Shown: positions 34,246-45,395 of the stretch, piece after piece | Layout: each line of letters starts with the position of its first letter | How positions within the stretch are numbered: position 1 is the stretch's first letter | NCBI GenBank assembly: GCA_947568835.1 | Contig: OX387610.1 | Coordinates: forward strand, 2,174,501 to 2,238,500 | Direction: 5' to 3' | Source of the DNA: Protonemura montana | Taxonomy: Eukaryota > Arthropoda > Insecta > Plecoptera > Nemouridae | Length of the DNA: 64,000 nucleotides | Position numbers and translations under genes: made by a program | The notes under the pieces: generated by a model | What the model saw: only the letters and a program-made list of their open reading frames with translations | Databases searched by the model: none | What the model was told of the DNA's origin: nothing

Positions 34246-35045
34246 CTTCAGTGCTTCAATGCTTCAATGCTTCAATGCTTCAATGCTTCAATGTTTCAAT
34301 GCTTCAATGCTTCAATGCTTCAATGCTTCAGTGCTTCAGTGCTTCAATGCTTCAATGCTTCAATGCTTCAATGCTTCAATGCTTCAATGCTTCAATGCTT
34401 CAGTGCTTCAATGCTTCAATGCTTCAATGCTTCAATGCTTCAATGCTTCAATGCTTCAGTGCTTCAATGCTTCAATGCTTCAATGCTTCAATGCTTCAAT
34501 GCTTCAATGCTTCAATGTTTCAATGCTTCAATGCTTCAATGCTTCAATGCTTCAATGCTTCAATGCTTCAATGCTTCAATGCTTCAGTGCTTCAATGCTT
34601 CAATGCTTCAATGCTTCAATGCTTCAATGCTTCAATGCTTCAGTGCTTCAATGCTTCAATGCTTCAATGCTTCAATGCTTCAATGCTTCAATGCTTCAAT
34701 GTTTCAATGCTTCAATGCTTCAATGCTTCAATGCTTCAGTGCTTCAATGCTTCAATGCTTCAATGCTTCAATGCTTCAATGCTTCAATGCTTCAATGCTT
34801 CAATGCTTCAATGCTTCAATGCTTCAATGCTTCAATGCTTCAATGCTTCAATGCTTCAATGCTTCAATGCTTCAGTGCTTCAATGCTTCAATGCTTCAAT
34901 GCTTCAATGCTTCAATGCTTCAATGCTTCAATGCTTCAGTGCTTCAATGCTTCAATGCTTCAATGCTTCAATGCTTCAATGCTTCAATGCTTCAATGCTT
35001 CAGTGCTTCAATGCTTCAATGCTTCAATGCTTCAATGCTTCAATG
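34246..35045. repeat. 8-bp minisatellite (TTCAATGC)n, about 100 units
   Basis: The array is nearly pure, with scattered CAGTG and AATGTTTC variants. Three frames stay open because an 8-bp unit without stops repeats every 24 bp; they are not genes. Confidence 0.97.
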
Positions 35046-35071
35046 TGAATGACATGACATGACTTTCTAAA

Positions 35072-35807
35072 CCATGCCAAGACATGTCAGGACATGTCAG
35101 GACATGCCAGGACATGCCAGGACTTGCCAGGACATGCCAGGACATGCCAGGACATGTCAGGACATGTCAGGACATGTCAGGACATGCCAGGACATGCCAG
35201 GACATGTCAGGACATGCCAGGACTTGCCAGGACTTGCCAGGACTTGCCAGGACATGCCAGGACATGCCAGGACATGCCAAAACATGCCAAAACATGCCAA
35301 AACATGCCGGGACTTGCCAGGACTTGCCAGGACTTGCCAGGACATGCCAAAACATGCCAAAACATGCCAGGACATGTCAGGACATGCCAGGACATGCCAG
35401 GACATGCCAGGACATGCCAGGACATGCCAAAACATGCCAAAACATGCCAGGACATGCCAGGACATGCCCGGACATGCCAGGACATGCCAGGACATGCCAG
35501 GACGTGCCAGGACGTGCCAGGACTTGCCAGGACATGCCAGGACGTGCCAGGACATGCCAGGACGTGCCAGGACATGTCAGGACATGCCAGGACATGTCAG
35601 GACATGTCAGGACATGCCCGGACATGCCAGGACATGCCAGGACGTGCCAGGACATGTCAGGACATGTCGGGACATGCCAGGACATGCCAGGACATGCCAG
35701 GACTTGCCAGGACATGCCAGGACTTGCCAGGACATGCCAGGACATTCCAGGACGTGCCAGGACATGCCAGGACATTCCAGGACATGCCAGGACGTGCCAG
35801 GACATGA
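35072..35807. repeat. 10-bp minisatellite (CCAGGACATG)n, about 73 units
   Basis: Starts 26 bp after the 8-bp array. Variants (GACTTG, GACGTG, AAAACATG, GTCAG) occur in repeated blocks such as three GACTTG units followed by AAAACATG units, indicating block duplication. All open frames here are shadows of the repeat. Confidence 0.97.
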
Positions 35808-37667
35808 CCAGACGGACGTTACGTTTTTTTTTTGCTACGTGCACAGCTGTAAAAAAAGAGCACAGTTTGGATGAAAAAAATATTTTGTTTTCTGAAAGCA
35901 AAACTCAAGCAAACATTAGGATTTGACACGAATCAAATCGAAACCTAGTAAAATTCTTCTATTAAATGAATAAATGCTGTTAATGCGAGTGATAGATCTG
36001 ATATCGGATATCAATCTGTCAATATTTAGCGTTAAATTAGTGAGGTTAAGTCGTTAATCTCCATGTTCAGTGATTTGTAGCCGATATCTTTATTTCAAAA
36101 CAAGACTGGTAACGGCATTAAAACCTCTTTCCACGACGAAATTCTACCAGAAACTTTCTTGCGATCGTCCATAATGCAGGAAAAGCAACAGAAATATCTT
36201 CCTCAAGCCAAAACTGCTGGTAACCCTTTCTTAACTGTACGTTAAGTTCTTCGTTAATGCTTAACCCGCACTCAGTTACTACGTGTTCCCCTTTAAAAAC
36301 CTATGATGCAACTCATAATTACAACAGTTCAGCTATCTCAACACAGATGGCGTTACATCACAGATCACAAATACTTCCCAAGTTTTCCGGAAATCCCGAG
36401 AGGTCGCAGCACAAGTACCTGCTAGCTCGTTCTATCGACCGTTGCACTTGGCGCCTGAATTCTGAGCCAACATGGCCATCTACCTTGGTCTCCTTGGTAA
36501 CATACCCGTGACAGCATCCCACTTTGCCACCGACATATTGCAAATCGATAGGCACACGACTCAATCTGTCTGTCGAATGAATGGTTTGACAGCGCGAAAA
36601 CAACGCGGCCGGTCACATCGTGGGGGCACTGGGATCGGTGTTGGAATGTCGAATAGAAGCTGTCAAAACGACTGAGAATAATTTATGTGTCCTTGTCGTT
36701 TTTATTCATTCTCGTTGCCAGCGGTTTATCTAGCTTTTTAAAACATCAAAATGATGTTTGTTTTAAATTGTAACCAAATTTTGATAAGATCCACTCGGCT
36801 GTTATGGTTTTTGTGTCTTTTAATTAACAGACCGTTAAGAAAAAACATCGTCAGATTGGCTGTTGCCAAGCAAATGACCAATTAACGGATTGTTAGGTTC
36901 TTAACAGACCTCTAAAGAACTTGTAATTCAAAAAAACATAAAAAAAAAACAGGTAAATCGGTCTTATATTAACAATATTAGCACAAGTTTTGAAAAAAAA
37001 AATAGATAAATATCACACTAGGGTTTGAATGCTAAGTAAATTTTTCAACACAGGTAACATAGGCTTGGTAACATTTTCAACTAGTTTTCCTGTAATTTAT
37101 CAAGTGAAGAAGCTGTCATCTCGGCTCATGCAATAATTTTTCCTTTCAAGCACCGTAAATTTGATAGTAATCAACATACTCAAACTATTACACAACAATC
37201 GAAGTGTCTTTATTTTAGCCACAATAGTTTGCCACTTTAGTTAGATTCTAGTACCGACATGGCCGACGTGTGTTTGTGGTTTCAGCTTCGTGGCGTATGT
37301 ACTCAACTCTTCTCCCCAGCAAAATATTGTTAATGTTAACGATATAAAACGATGCTATGCTTTTACCTGGCCGTTACAGTGCTTTTACCTGGCCGTTACA
37401 GCGCTGGTGTAGCTCGGAGATTTGTGACCCTATATGAATGTCACTTCAGTTTTACTATTTTTTAGAGTGCGTAAGCGGATTGAAATTTCATGTTTTGAGC
37501 GCAGTCATTCTGTCATAAACTGAAGTAACGTAACGTGAATGGCAACTCATGTAACTGATTCTCTGTTTCTGTGTTTACTTTCCTCTCATCCCTTAGTGCG
37601 GAAATATGTTTCTTTCATTTTGATGATGAATTCGATGGATTGTTCCGGTGTGCACTGGGGGCGATCT
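35808..37667. other. non-coding DNA
   Basis: No supported gene. A foldback-family scrap (GGGTTTGAATGCTAAGTAAA) lies near 37021 and a 22-bp duplication (CTTTTACCTGGCCGTTACAG) at 37359-37402. Frames at 36257-36675 on both strands show no domain. Confidence 0.4.
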
Positions 37668-38502
37668 GAATGTTCGACTGGGCATGTGACTCTGTCCCAG
37701 TGCAACTTTCACGTGTTCGACTGGGCATGTGACTCTGTCCCAGTGCAACTTTCACGTGTTCGACTGGGCATGTGACTCTGTCCCAGTGCAACTTTCATGT
37801 GTTCGACTGGGCATGTGACTCTGTCCCAGTGCAACTTTCACGTGTTCGACTGGGCATGTGACTCTGTCTCAGTGCAACTTTCACGTGTTCGACTGGGCAT
37901 GTGACTCTGTCCCAGTGCAACTTTCACGTGTTCGACTGGGCATGTGACTCTGTCCCAGTGCAACTTTCACGTGTTCGACTGGGCATGTGACTCTGTCCCA
38001 GTGCAACTTTCACGTGTTCGACTGGGCATGTGACTCTGTCCCAGTGCAACTTTCACGCGTTCGACTGGGCATGTGACTCTGTCCCAGTACAACTTTCACG
38101 TGTTCGACTGGGCATGTGACTCTGCCCCAGTGCAACTTTCACGTGCTCGACTGGACATGTGACTCTGTCCCAGTGCAACTTTCACGTGTTTGACTGGACA
38201 TGTGACTCTGTCCCAGTGCAACTTTCACGTGTTCGACTGGGCATGTGACTCTGCCCCAGTGCAACTTTCACGTGTTCAACTGGGCATGTGACTCTGTCCC
38301 AGTGCAACATTCAAGTGTTCGACTGGGCATGTGACTCTGCCCCAGTGCAACTTTCAAGTGTTCGACTCGGCATGTGACTCTGTCCCAGTGCAACTTTCAC
38401 GTGTTCGACTGGGCATGTGACTCTGTCCCAGTGCAACTTTCACGTGTTCGACTAGGCATGTGACTCTGTCCTAGTGCAATTTTCACTTGTTCAACTGGCA
38501 GA
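37668..38502. repeat. 43-bp minisatellite, 19 units, each with a CACGTG-type site
   Basis: Nineteen units in exact 43-bp register (GCATGTGACTCTG recurs from 37682 to 38457). Most units carry TTTCACGTGTTCGACTGGGC, so a CACGTG E-box recurs every 43 bp. There are few differences between units. Confidence 0.95.
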
Positions 38503-40425
38503 GTTGCTCGCTCTCGGGTCATTCCCGGTGCACTTTTCTTGCAATTCGACTGTCCAGTTGTAAAACAAATAAATACACTGACAGCTAGTGATCACGTGTT
38601 CGGGTGGGAGCGCTCTCGCTCGGAGCTGGTGCAAACCCGGTGGACCGCATGACGTTATCGTGCAAATTTTAAAAAGAACCATTAGCGTAAACACTGTTTT
38701 GTACTAAAAAAAAATCGGAGTGGAAATACCAAAAGTGATTCTACTTACTGTACCGCATGAAGCTTAGTTTATTTTAAAACGCTAATCAAATGCATGTTTT
38801 CATAAACATTTAATTACTCCAGCCTCGGGTGTCATGTCCAATTATTTCAGCTTCCTGGCTACGAAAATTATCATAACCCTTTAAATAACACTGTAAACTA
38901 TGTTGTGAAATTAGTTGATTTGCCTCAGAGAACACCTAGTATGAATTAAATAATTAATTTAGGTACACACAACTGCAGCTCGTTGCTGGGTTATAGCATT
39001 AGTATAGCATATAATCCATCTGATACAAAATTGCCAAGCCGTCGCCATTAAGGTATGCCAATTACAAACTGATTACACATCAAATTGTGCCCAAACCATT
39101 AGTAAACAACTAAGCGTATATACATGTATATATCTCTGCATATAAACCGCTAATTGATATAATTAGTTCAATTAACGGTGGCCAAATGTAGCTCACCAAC
39201 GACAGTGACATATTTGTGATAAATCGAACTCGGCTTTGAATGTATTATCAGTTGTTAAACGAGTTGCTGAGGTTGTGTGGCTCTGTGGTTGAGACCAGCG
39301 ACCACCGGAACACTGACCAGTACAGCACGTGACATGAATTTGTTCTGGTTGGAGAGACACGTTGTTCAATTTGAATTTGTGTGACAAACTCGAACCCAAA
39401 ATGATGACTGAACTGATTCGAAGTGTCTTCAGATTTTAGTGAAGTAGTGTTTCTGTATTGTTTGTATTTTATGATTTATTTCAATTTTGTTGAAACTGTT
39501 GCCATGACGACTTCCAATCACATGCAGTGAAATTCATATGTTTCTGTGAGCTAGAGATCCAACTTATAGTTGAACATTTTGTTGAAACTGTTGCCATGAC
39601 GACTTCCAATCACATGCAGTGAAATTCAGATGTTTCTGTGAGCTAGAGATCCAACTTATAGTTGAACAATTTGTTGAAACTGTTGCCATGATGACTTCCA
39701 ATCACATGCAGTGAAATTCAGATGTTTCTGTGAGCTAGAGATCCAACTTATAGTGTGTTTCGATTCAACATAAACTGGCTTAACACACTGTTATTTTATC
39801 ATCTGGACTGTCAGTTATATTAACAATGTTTTAGAGGTTATTAGTGTTTGTGATAAACTACTTTGCCCATTGCAAGCAATTGCATTTTATGATAGCAAAT
39901 CATAAAATGTACAAGTACAGTATTCTTACCACAAGCAATCCAACTGAAATGCTTACAATCAAATCATAGAAACACACAACGAGTAACATAACACTGTAAT
40001 AGGATTTTTCATATCATTTCCCATTTTCTCATTTCCCGCGGCGCGGCCAACGCTTTTCCTGGAGATCCGGCAACAAGTGTTCACTGACACTAGAATGCCA
40101 GCCTCATTGTTGGCTAAAAGCCCCAGGAATGTCATTCGTAACTTCCCGCTGGGGCTAATTTACAAAGACAATGACGTTATAAACCCCAGGAAGGATTAAA
40201 CGTAGAGAAATGAAGAAAAATCGGGTTCAGGATTAGCGTGAAATCCTTGGCAGCGTTGAAAGATGAGCTGGTAGTATTTGTCGCGTCATCAACATCGTGT
40301 TTCTAGCTTCAAATGCCGACAAGACTAACTCATTTGTGTTGCTTCCTGAAAGCAAGAAAATATCCTTTAAGTCAAGAAAGCTGCATGGAATCTTGTGCTC
40401 TATATTCAGTTAGCAAACATTCTTT
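38503..40425. other. non-coding DNA with a 92-bp triplicate
   Basis: No gene. It contains the three 92-bp units listed separately. AT-rich elsewhere. Confidence 0.4.
39487..39765. repeat. 92-bp tandem repeat, 3 units
   Basis: TTGTTGAAACTGTTGCCATG starts at about 39488, 39580 and 39672. The units differ at only a few positions, so the duplication is recent. Confidence 0.9.
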
Positions 40426-40590
40426 ACCGCCAAAGGCGCTAACGGTCGTTTAGGGCTGACATGTGGGCCGACTGTCATTTGAAAAAAAAAAATCTACAAA
40501 TCATCTCCACTGTTGTTTCGCTCGAAAGCTTTTGTCGTAACGAGATCTGTTGTTTTTTTTTGCTTTTTGATTATTTTGCACAAGTGCGTA
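40426..40590 (+). mobile_element. element X3 (54-bp-satellite family) end fragment
   Basis: It contains the GGCGCTAACGGTCGTTTAGG and GCCGACTGTCATTTG terminal blocks and the TCATCTCCACTG and AAAGCTTTTGTCGTAACGAG body blocks shared with 62971-63130 and, reversed, with 15840-16000. A 5S-derived SINE adjoins it directly. Confidence 0.55.
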
Positions 40591-40597
40591 TTTTGAG

Positions 40598-41372
40598 ACC
40601 GAACTGTTTGTCGTGTTGGTAACACCGGTTCTTGTGAGATCACCGAAGTTAAAAACACTGCGCTGAGTAAGGTATTGAATGGGTGACCATTATACACATG
40701 ACCAGTTCTGTTCGGGAGAGAGGTTGGAGGGATGAAAGTTAAGCAACACTGCGCTGGGTCAGGTATTGGATGGGTGGCCATCATACACATGACCAGTTCT
40801 GTTCGGGAGAGAGGTTGGAGGGATGAAAGTTAAGCAACACTGTGCTGGGTCAGGTATTGGATGGGTGACCATCATACACATGACCAGTTCTGTTCGGGAG
40901 AGAGGTTGGAGGGATGAAAGTTAAGCAACACTGCGCTGGGTCAGGTATTGGATGGGTGACCATCATACACATGACCAGTTGTGTTCGGGAGAGAGGTTGG
41001 AGGGATGAAAGTTAAGCAACACTGTGCTGGGTCAGGTATTGGATGGGTGACCATCATACACATGACCAGTTCTGTTCGGGAGAGAGGTTGGATGGATGAA
41101 AGTTAGTACAGCAACTTCACTCGCCTTGCTAATCAACCTCTCGACAGCATGGATTTGTGGAGGAATCCTGTTGTTCGCGTTGTACCGTCCTTCCCCCGGT
41201 GGTCCCCTTGGTCTTCGACAGGAGTAGGCTACGTGCCGGCACAGGGTTTCAGCTCCTTTCTTCTAGGCTAGGTTAGATTCATCATCATCCACTCATTCAC
41301 CGACGCCATTAGACCAGTGCTACATGGCAAGTTGTCAAAACAGTGCGTCGTTAAACACCATAAATAAATGAA
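40598..41372 (+). mobile_element. complete 5S-derived SINE with 5 promoter units
   Basis: The head begins ACCGAACTGTTTGTCGTGTT and contains a full 5S-like segment. Four further 91-bp units follow, then the body (TAGTACAGCAACTTCACTCG) with a CGTTGTACCGTCCTT region, and the tail CGTCGTTAAACACCATAAAT. All parts are in order, showing that the amplified units sit inside one element between its 5' end and its body. Confidence 0.8.
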
Positions 41373-41752
41373 AATGTATTTACCTTGGGCTGGAATTTTA
41401 TATTTTATTGGTTTGCTGATTTTAAATGAGCTTTATTTTGAAATTTTCTCTTAACTTCCTTTTAAAGAGTATTTCACGTGTTCTATTTGACAAGTATTTG
41501 CAGTTGCTTTACAAAGCAGTACATCATTATTATTTCAGAACCATGATAGATGAATGTTATTATGTTTAACTACAATAGCACTAATTAAAGCCACCATTTT
41601 CAATTACTAATGTTTACTCAATTCCGTGCATGCAGATTTCATTTCAAACACGTCTCTAGTTTCTACCATTACCACCACGTCACGCCCAGTAATGACGTAC
41701 ATGGCTGAAGGCATATTTTGTTCTTCGTGTTCATTCAATTTCATTCGCGGAG

Positions 41753-42284
41753 CACTCAGGGCAGATTTCAACAACGCCGTTTAAATCTTGCATAATCAGA
41801 GTTTGAGGCAGGTTTTAAAAATGTTTTTCCCCGTTTAGCCGAAATTTTGAAGAGAATTTTAAAATAAATACACAAAAAAGGTGTAAATTTAAATTTGAAT
41901 TTGGTGATGATTCAGGAAGGCTTTGTTCTGTCACTTAAAATAAATTTAATTTAGCAGCCGTCACTATTTTCTCTCTGTTCAAATCAGTGTTTAATATTTG
42001 AACCTGGAAGGATGGGGTTTAACTTTTAAACTGTCATTTGGAGGTCAAAGTAAGAAGTCACATTGATATTTTGTCTGTATTTCCAAGTCACCAAATATTC
42101 CGTTTCGAAGTAAACACATTGTTAAAAACTATTTTATTCTTGTTCTTCGTGTGTTGTCATAGTTTCTTGGTTTACAATTATTAAAATATCATTGTTTTAA
42201 AGCAAATTACTGCGTCGGTTAAAATCACACCTAAGCGACGTTTAATAGCTTTTTAAACGGCGTTAGTGAAATCGTCCCTTAGTG
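41753..42284 (-). mobile_element. CACTA-like MITE, copy 2 (inverted relative to copy 1)
   Basis: Ends CACTCAGGGCAGATTTCAAC and (reverse) CACTAAGGGACGATTTCACT, both leading into ACGCCGTTTAAA. The 532-bp length is close to the 529 bp of the 7.7 kb copy. The inverted repeats are better preserved here. Confidence 0.7.
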
Positions 42285-42579
42285 AACACTACGTCACTAC
42301 GTCACACTCAGCTATTGTGCTTCGAAATGTTAATATCTGCGACCAATATCATAATATATTCCAAATTATTGGCTGCATTAATATTAGTGGCGTTGTGTGC
42401 CGACCCACGATAGGCGGATCCATTATTGTACTAAATTATGTAAACACTTGATTGAATCGCATTGTTTGAACGACAATCGAAAGTGGAGCGAACTGAGTTG
42501 TTACTGAGTTGTGGAATGGAAGGGGTGCACGACGTGGTTGTATCCTTGTTCAAGTTTATAGGTTTAGTTGGAGGTCAGG

Positions 42580-43085
42580 GGTTCAGTGGTCACCCATTCA
42601 ATACCTGACCCAGCACAGTGTTGCTTAACTTTCATCCCTCCAACCGTTCTCTGAAACAGAACTGATCATGTGTATGATAGTCACCCATCCAATACCTGAC
42701 CCAGCGCAGTGTTGCTTAACTTTCATCCCTCCAACCTCTCTCCCGAACAGAACTGGTCATGTGTATGATGGTCACCGATCCAATACTTGACTCAGCGCAG
42801 TGTTGCTTAACTTTCATCCCTCCAACCTCTCTCCCGAACAGAACTGGTCATGTGTATGATGGTCACCCATCCAATACCTGACCCAGCGCAGTGTTGCTTA
42901 ACTTGCATCCCTCCAGCCTCTCTCCCAAACAGAACTGGTGATGTGTATGATGGTCACCCATCCAATACCTGACCCAGCGCAGTGTTGCTTAACTTTCATC
43001 CCTCCAACCTCTCTCCCGAACAGAACTAGTCATGTGTATGATGGTCACCCATCCAATACCTGACCCAACGCAGTGTTGCTGAACT
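42580..43085 (-). mobile_element. 5S-derived SINE head array, 6 units without body
   Basis: Six 91-bp 5S-like units on the minus strand (GGTCACCCATCCAATACCTG recurring), with no SINE body or tail beside them. Confidence 0.7.
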
Positions 43086-44071
43086 CGTTTCACCAATGCA
43101 TTTTAAAACTCGATGCTTTATGTTCTTAATAAATCTTGCTGCTTCTTTACCCAGCTTTCTACGAAAACTAATAAAAGATCAAAGGAGATCAACTTGACGA
43201 ATTTCCACGAAGATTCCACAGGTTCAAGCAATTTGCAATCAGCGAGTTCGATTTCTTTTGTTCTGCTTTTTGTTTGAGAGAATCTAGCTTAGAGCAGCAT
43301 CCTTTTTAAACGCATTCATTACGGGGCAAGGCGTCGTTGTAACGAGCCTTCTATCTTTTCGCTAACTAACTAAATTAATTGTAACTCACTCAGTTGAGTT
43401 TGTAATTAGATCAGAATCCACCAATCTGAAGGCAATTAATTATTCAGAGCATCTGATTGATTTGGTATGCAAGAACGGATTTAATTTGCATGAATTCAAG
43501 TCACGTAGAACACCCCTGAACAGCCACCGCCTTGGTAGCAAGAAAGTGGATCTTTGCTGAACGTTTGTGAGGAACGGTACAGGGGGCAGTGGCGTTGGGT
43601 CTCAACAGCTGATGTTACGTTTTACCTTTGAGTGTTTGAAGTTGATGCCACCAGAGCTTGAAGATGATCAGCAAATCACATACGGGATTTTGGTTTTTAG
43701 ACTCATGTCTACTTTATCTAATCTAAGCACTAGTTTTGACAAAAACTATTCACAACTGGGTTTTATACTGGGTTCGTTGCTAAGCATTCAAAACCCAGTT
43801 CAACTAGTTTTTTTGTTAAATCACAGGTGATTTTTACAGATTTGAAGGTATTATTCCCATTGCAATAACATCTTTAAACTAAGTTTAAACTCTGCTTTGT
43901 TAATCTTGCCCGAGACCGAATGAGGAAAAGATTTTACGACGCGCTTTGCAAACGGACAGCGTTCCGATATTGATTTAACATTTTAAACTTTTTAATCATC
44001 TTTATTGGCAAGGTAAATACAATCATTGGCTTCTGGGTTCAGTCAGAGATCCAAACCTAACACATCCTGCT
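43086..44071. other. non-coding DNA with foldback copy F3
   Basis: Besides F3 (43690-43826), no gene is supported. ACCGCCTTGGTAG near 43526 matches the segment upstream of the secreted-protein gene. Confidence 0.4.
43690..43826. mobile_element. short foldback element F3
   Basis: GGTTTTTAGACTCATGTCTA leads into ACTAGTTTTGACAAAAACTA and CAACTGGG, and the arm returns inverted at 43788-43826 (AAAACCCAGTTCAACTAGTT). The hammerhead-like centre seen in F1 is deleted. Confidence 0.6.
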
Positions 44072-44205
44072 GAGCAAACGAGGCCGGCAACACGACGCTG
44101 CCACCCGATGGCGTTTGCTGATCCGTAGTACTTTTAAAAAAACTTCTTAAATTAGACAATTTTAACTCAAAATATCGCGATACATTTTTATCAATCGTTT
44201 ATCAA
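44072..44205 (-). mobile_element. element Y3, single 60-bp unit (reverse)
   Basis: One 60-bp unit (reverse; CAAACGAGGCCGGCAACACG) is followed by the Y left part reversed (AAAATATCGCGATACAT, TTTATCAATCGTT). It shows that the family exists with one unit. Confidence 0.6.
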
Positions 44206-44950
44206 GCATTGAGAGTAGTTTTTAAAGAATAAAAAGAGAAAATCTATAAAATGTTTCCAGCGAAGCTGGCGACCCTGTTTAGGTGCGTAGCATCGGGTGA
44301 TAGCTGGTGAATGAACTAAAATTGTACAATTACTGTACTTTACTGTACTTTACTGTACTTTACACTCAAGCTACTGCCATAGTAGCGTTGAGTGTGCTGG
44401 TTCTAGGTAGAGGCAGAACGTTAATATTAAACTTTCTGCGTGAAAGATGGCCGCCAAATGACTACTTTACCGACAAAAATGCAGAGTATCGGAAATTGGT
44501 ATTTTCTTTCAAAAAGTGTGAGGTTGATGCTAGATAATATTAGAAATTAAACTGCGACTAAATCTTTATTTATACTCGGAAGTTATTATGTGTTGGGTAT
44601 TGCATGTGCTGGTAGTCTAGCCAAGGTAGGTCTGTCTATCAAAATGAAACATATCGACAAAACTTGGCACACAAGTAAATGATTGATTGATGTGTGGTTG
44701 ACAATCACTTACCCATCGAGCAAATCTTCACAGAAATACATGGCCCGCCCTTATTCCTCAAGGACTTGTCGAGGGTCAAAGACCCACACAGTGTTTGCAC
44801 TGTTTTAGTGCACTGAGATCTAATTTGTTTAGATACTTGTGCTTTGCCTTAGACTCGTGTCTACTTTCTCTAACTTTTGCACTAGTTTTGATATGAAAAA
44901 GACTATTTACATTTGGTATTTTATATTATGTTAAGTACAGCAGCTAATTG
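44206..44950. other. non-coding DNA
   Basis: A short 10-bp repeat (TACTGTACTT) lies at 44333-44362. A foldback trace (AGACTCGTGTCTAC, GCACTAGTTTTGA) lies at 44851-44900. No gene is seen. Confidence 0.4.
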
Positions 44951-44952
44951 TC

Positions 44953-45395
44953 CCGGCACCGAACGGTTTGGCATGTTGGAAACACCGGTTCTCGTTAGAT
45001 CACCGAAGTTAAGCAACACTGCGCTGAGTCAGGTATTGAATGGGTGACCATTATACACATGACCAGTTCTGTTCGGGAGAGAGGTTGGAGGGATGAAAGT
45101 TAGTACAGCAACTTCACTCGCCTTGCTTATCAACCTCTCGACAGCATGGATTTGTGGAGGAATCCTGTTGTTCACGTTGTACCGTCCTTCGGAAGGGACG
45201 TTAAGCCGGTGGTCTCCTTGGTCTTCGACAGGAGTAGGCTACGTGCCAGCACCGAGTTTCCCCTCCTCCTTTCTAGGCTAGGTTAGGTTTATCATCATCC
45301 TCATCATCATCCACTCATTCACCGAAGCCATTAGACCAGTGCCGCATGGCCAGATGTCAAAACAGTGCGTCGTTAAACACCACAAATAATAATTA
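44953..45395 (+). mobile_element. complete 5S-derived SINE with a single promoter unit
   Basis: This is the simplest full copy. The 5S-like head (44957-45055) reads through TCTCGTTAGATCACCGAAGT to GGGTGACC. It is followed by the linker GTTCGGGAGAGAGGTTGGAG, the body with hairpin CGTCCTTCGGAAGGGACG, a CATCATC repeat, and the tail CAGTGCGTCGTTAAACACCA with a short AT-rich end. It matches the SINE3 class (5S-derived) in head structure. The body's GGGACGTTAAGCC hairpin recalls conserved SINE central domains, which I cannot assign. Confidence 0.82.

Noticed and set aside
34194..35062. Open frames of 261-284 codons with MLQCFNAS repeats
   Set aside because: They are translations of the 8-bp satellite. 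All three frames are open and no unique coding flank is present.
35074..35926. Open frames of up to 280 codons on both strands (PGHARTCQDM-type repeats)
   Set aside because: Translations of the 10-bp satellite; open on both strands with no unique domain.
36257..36675. Overlapping frames on both strands in a GC-richer patch
   Set aside because: No domain, no splice signals that extend them, and comparable frames on both strands.
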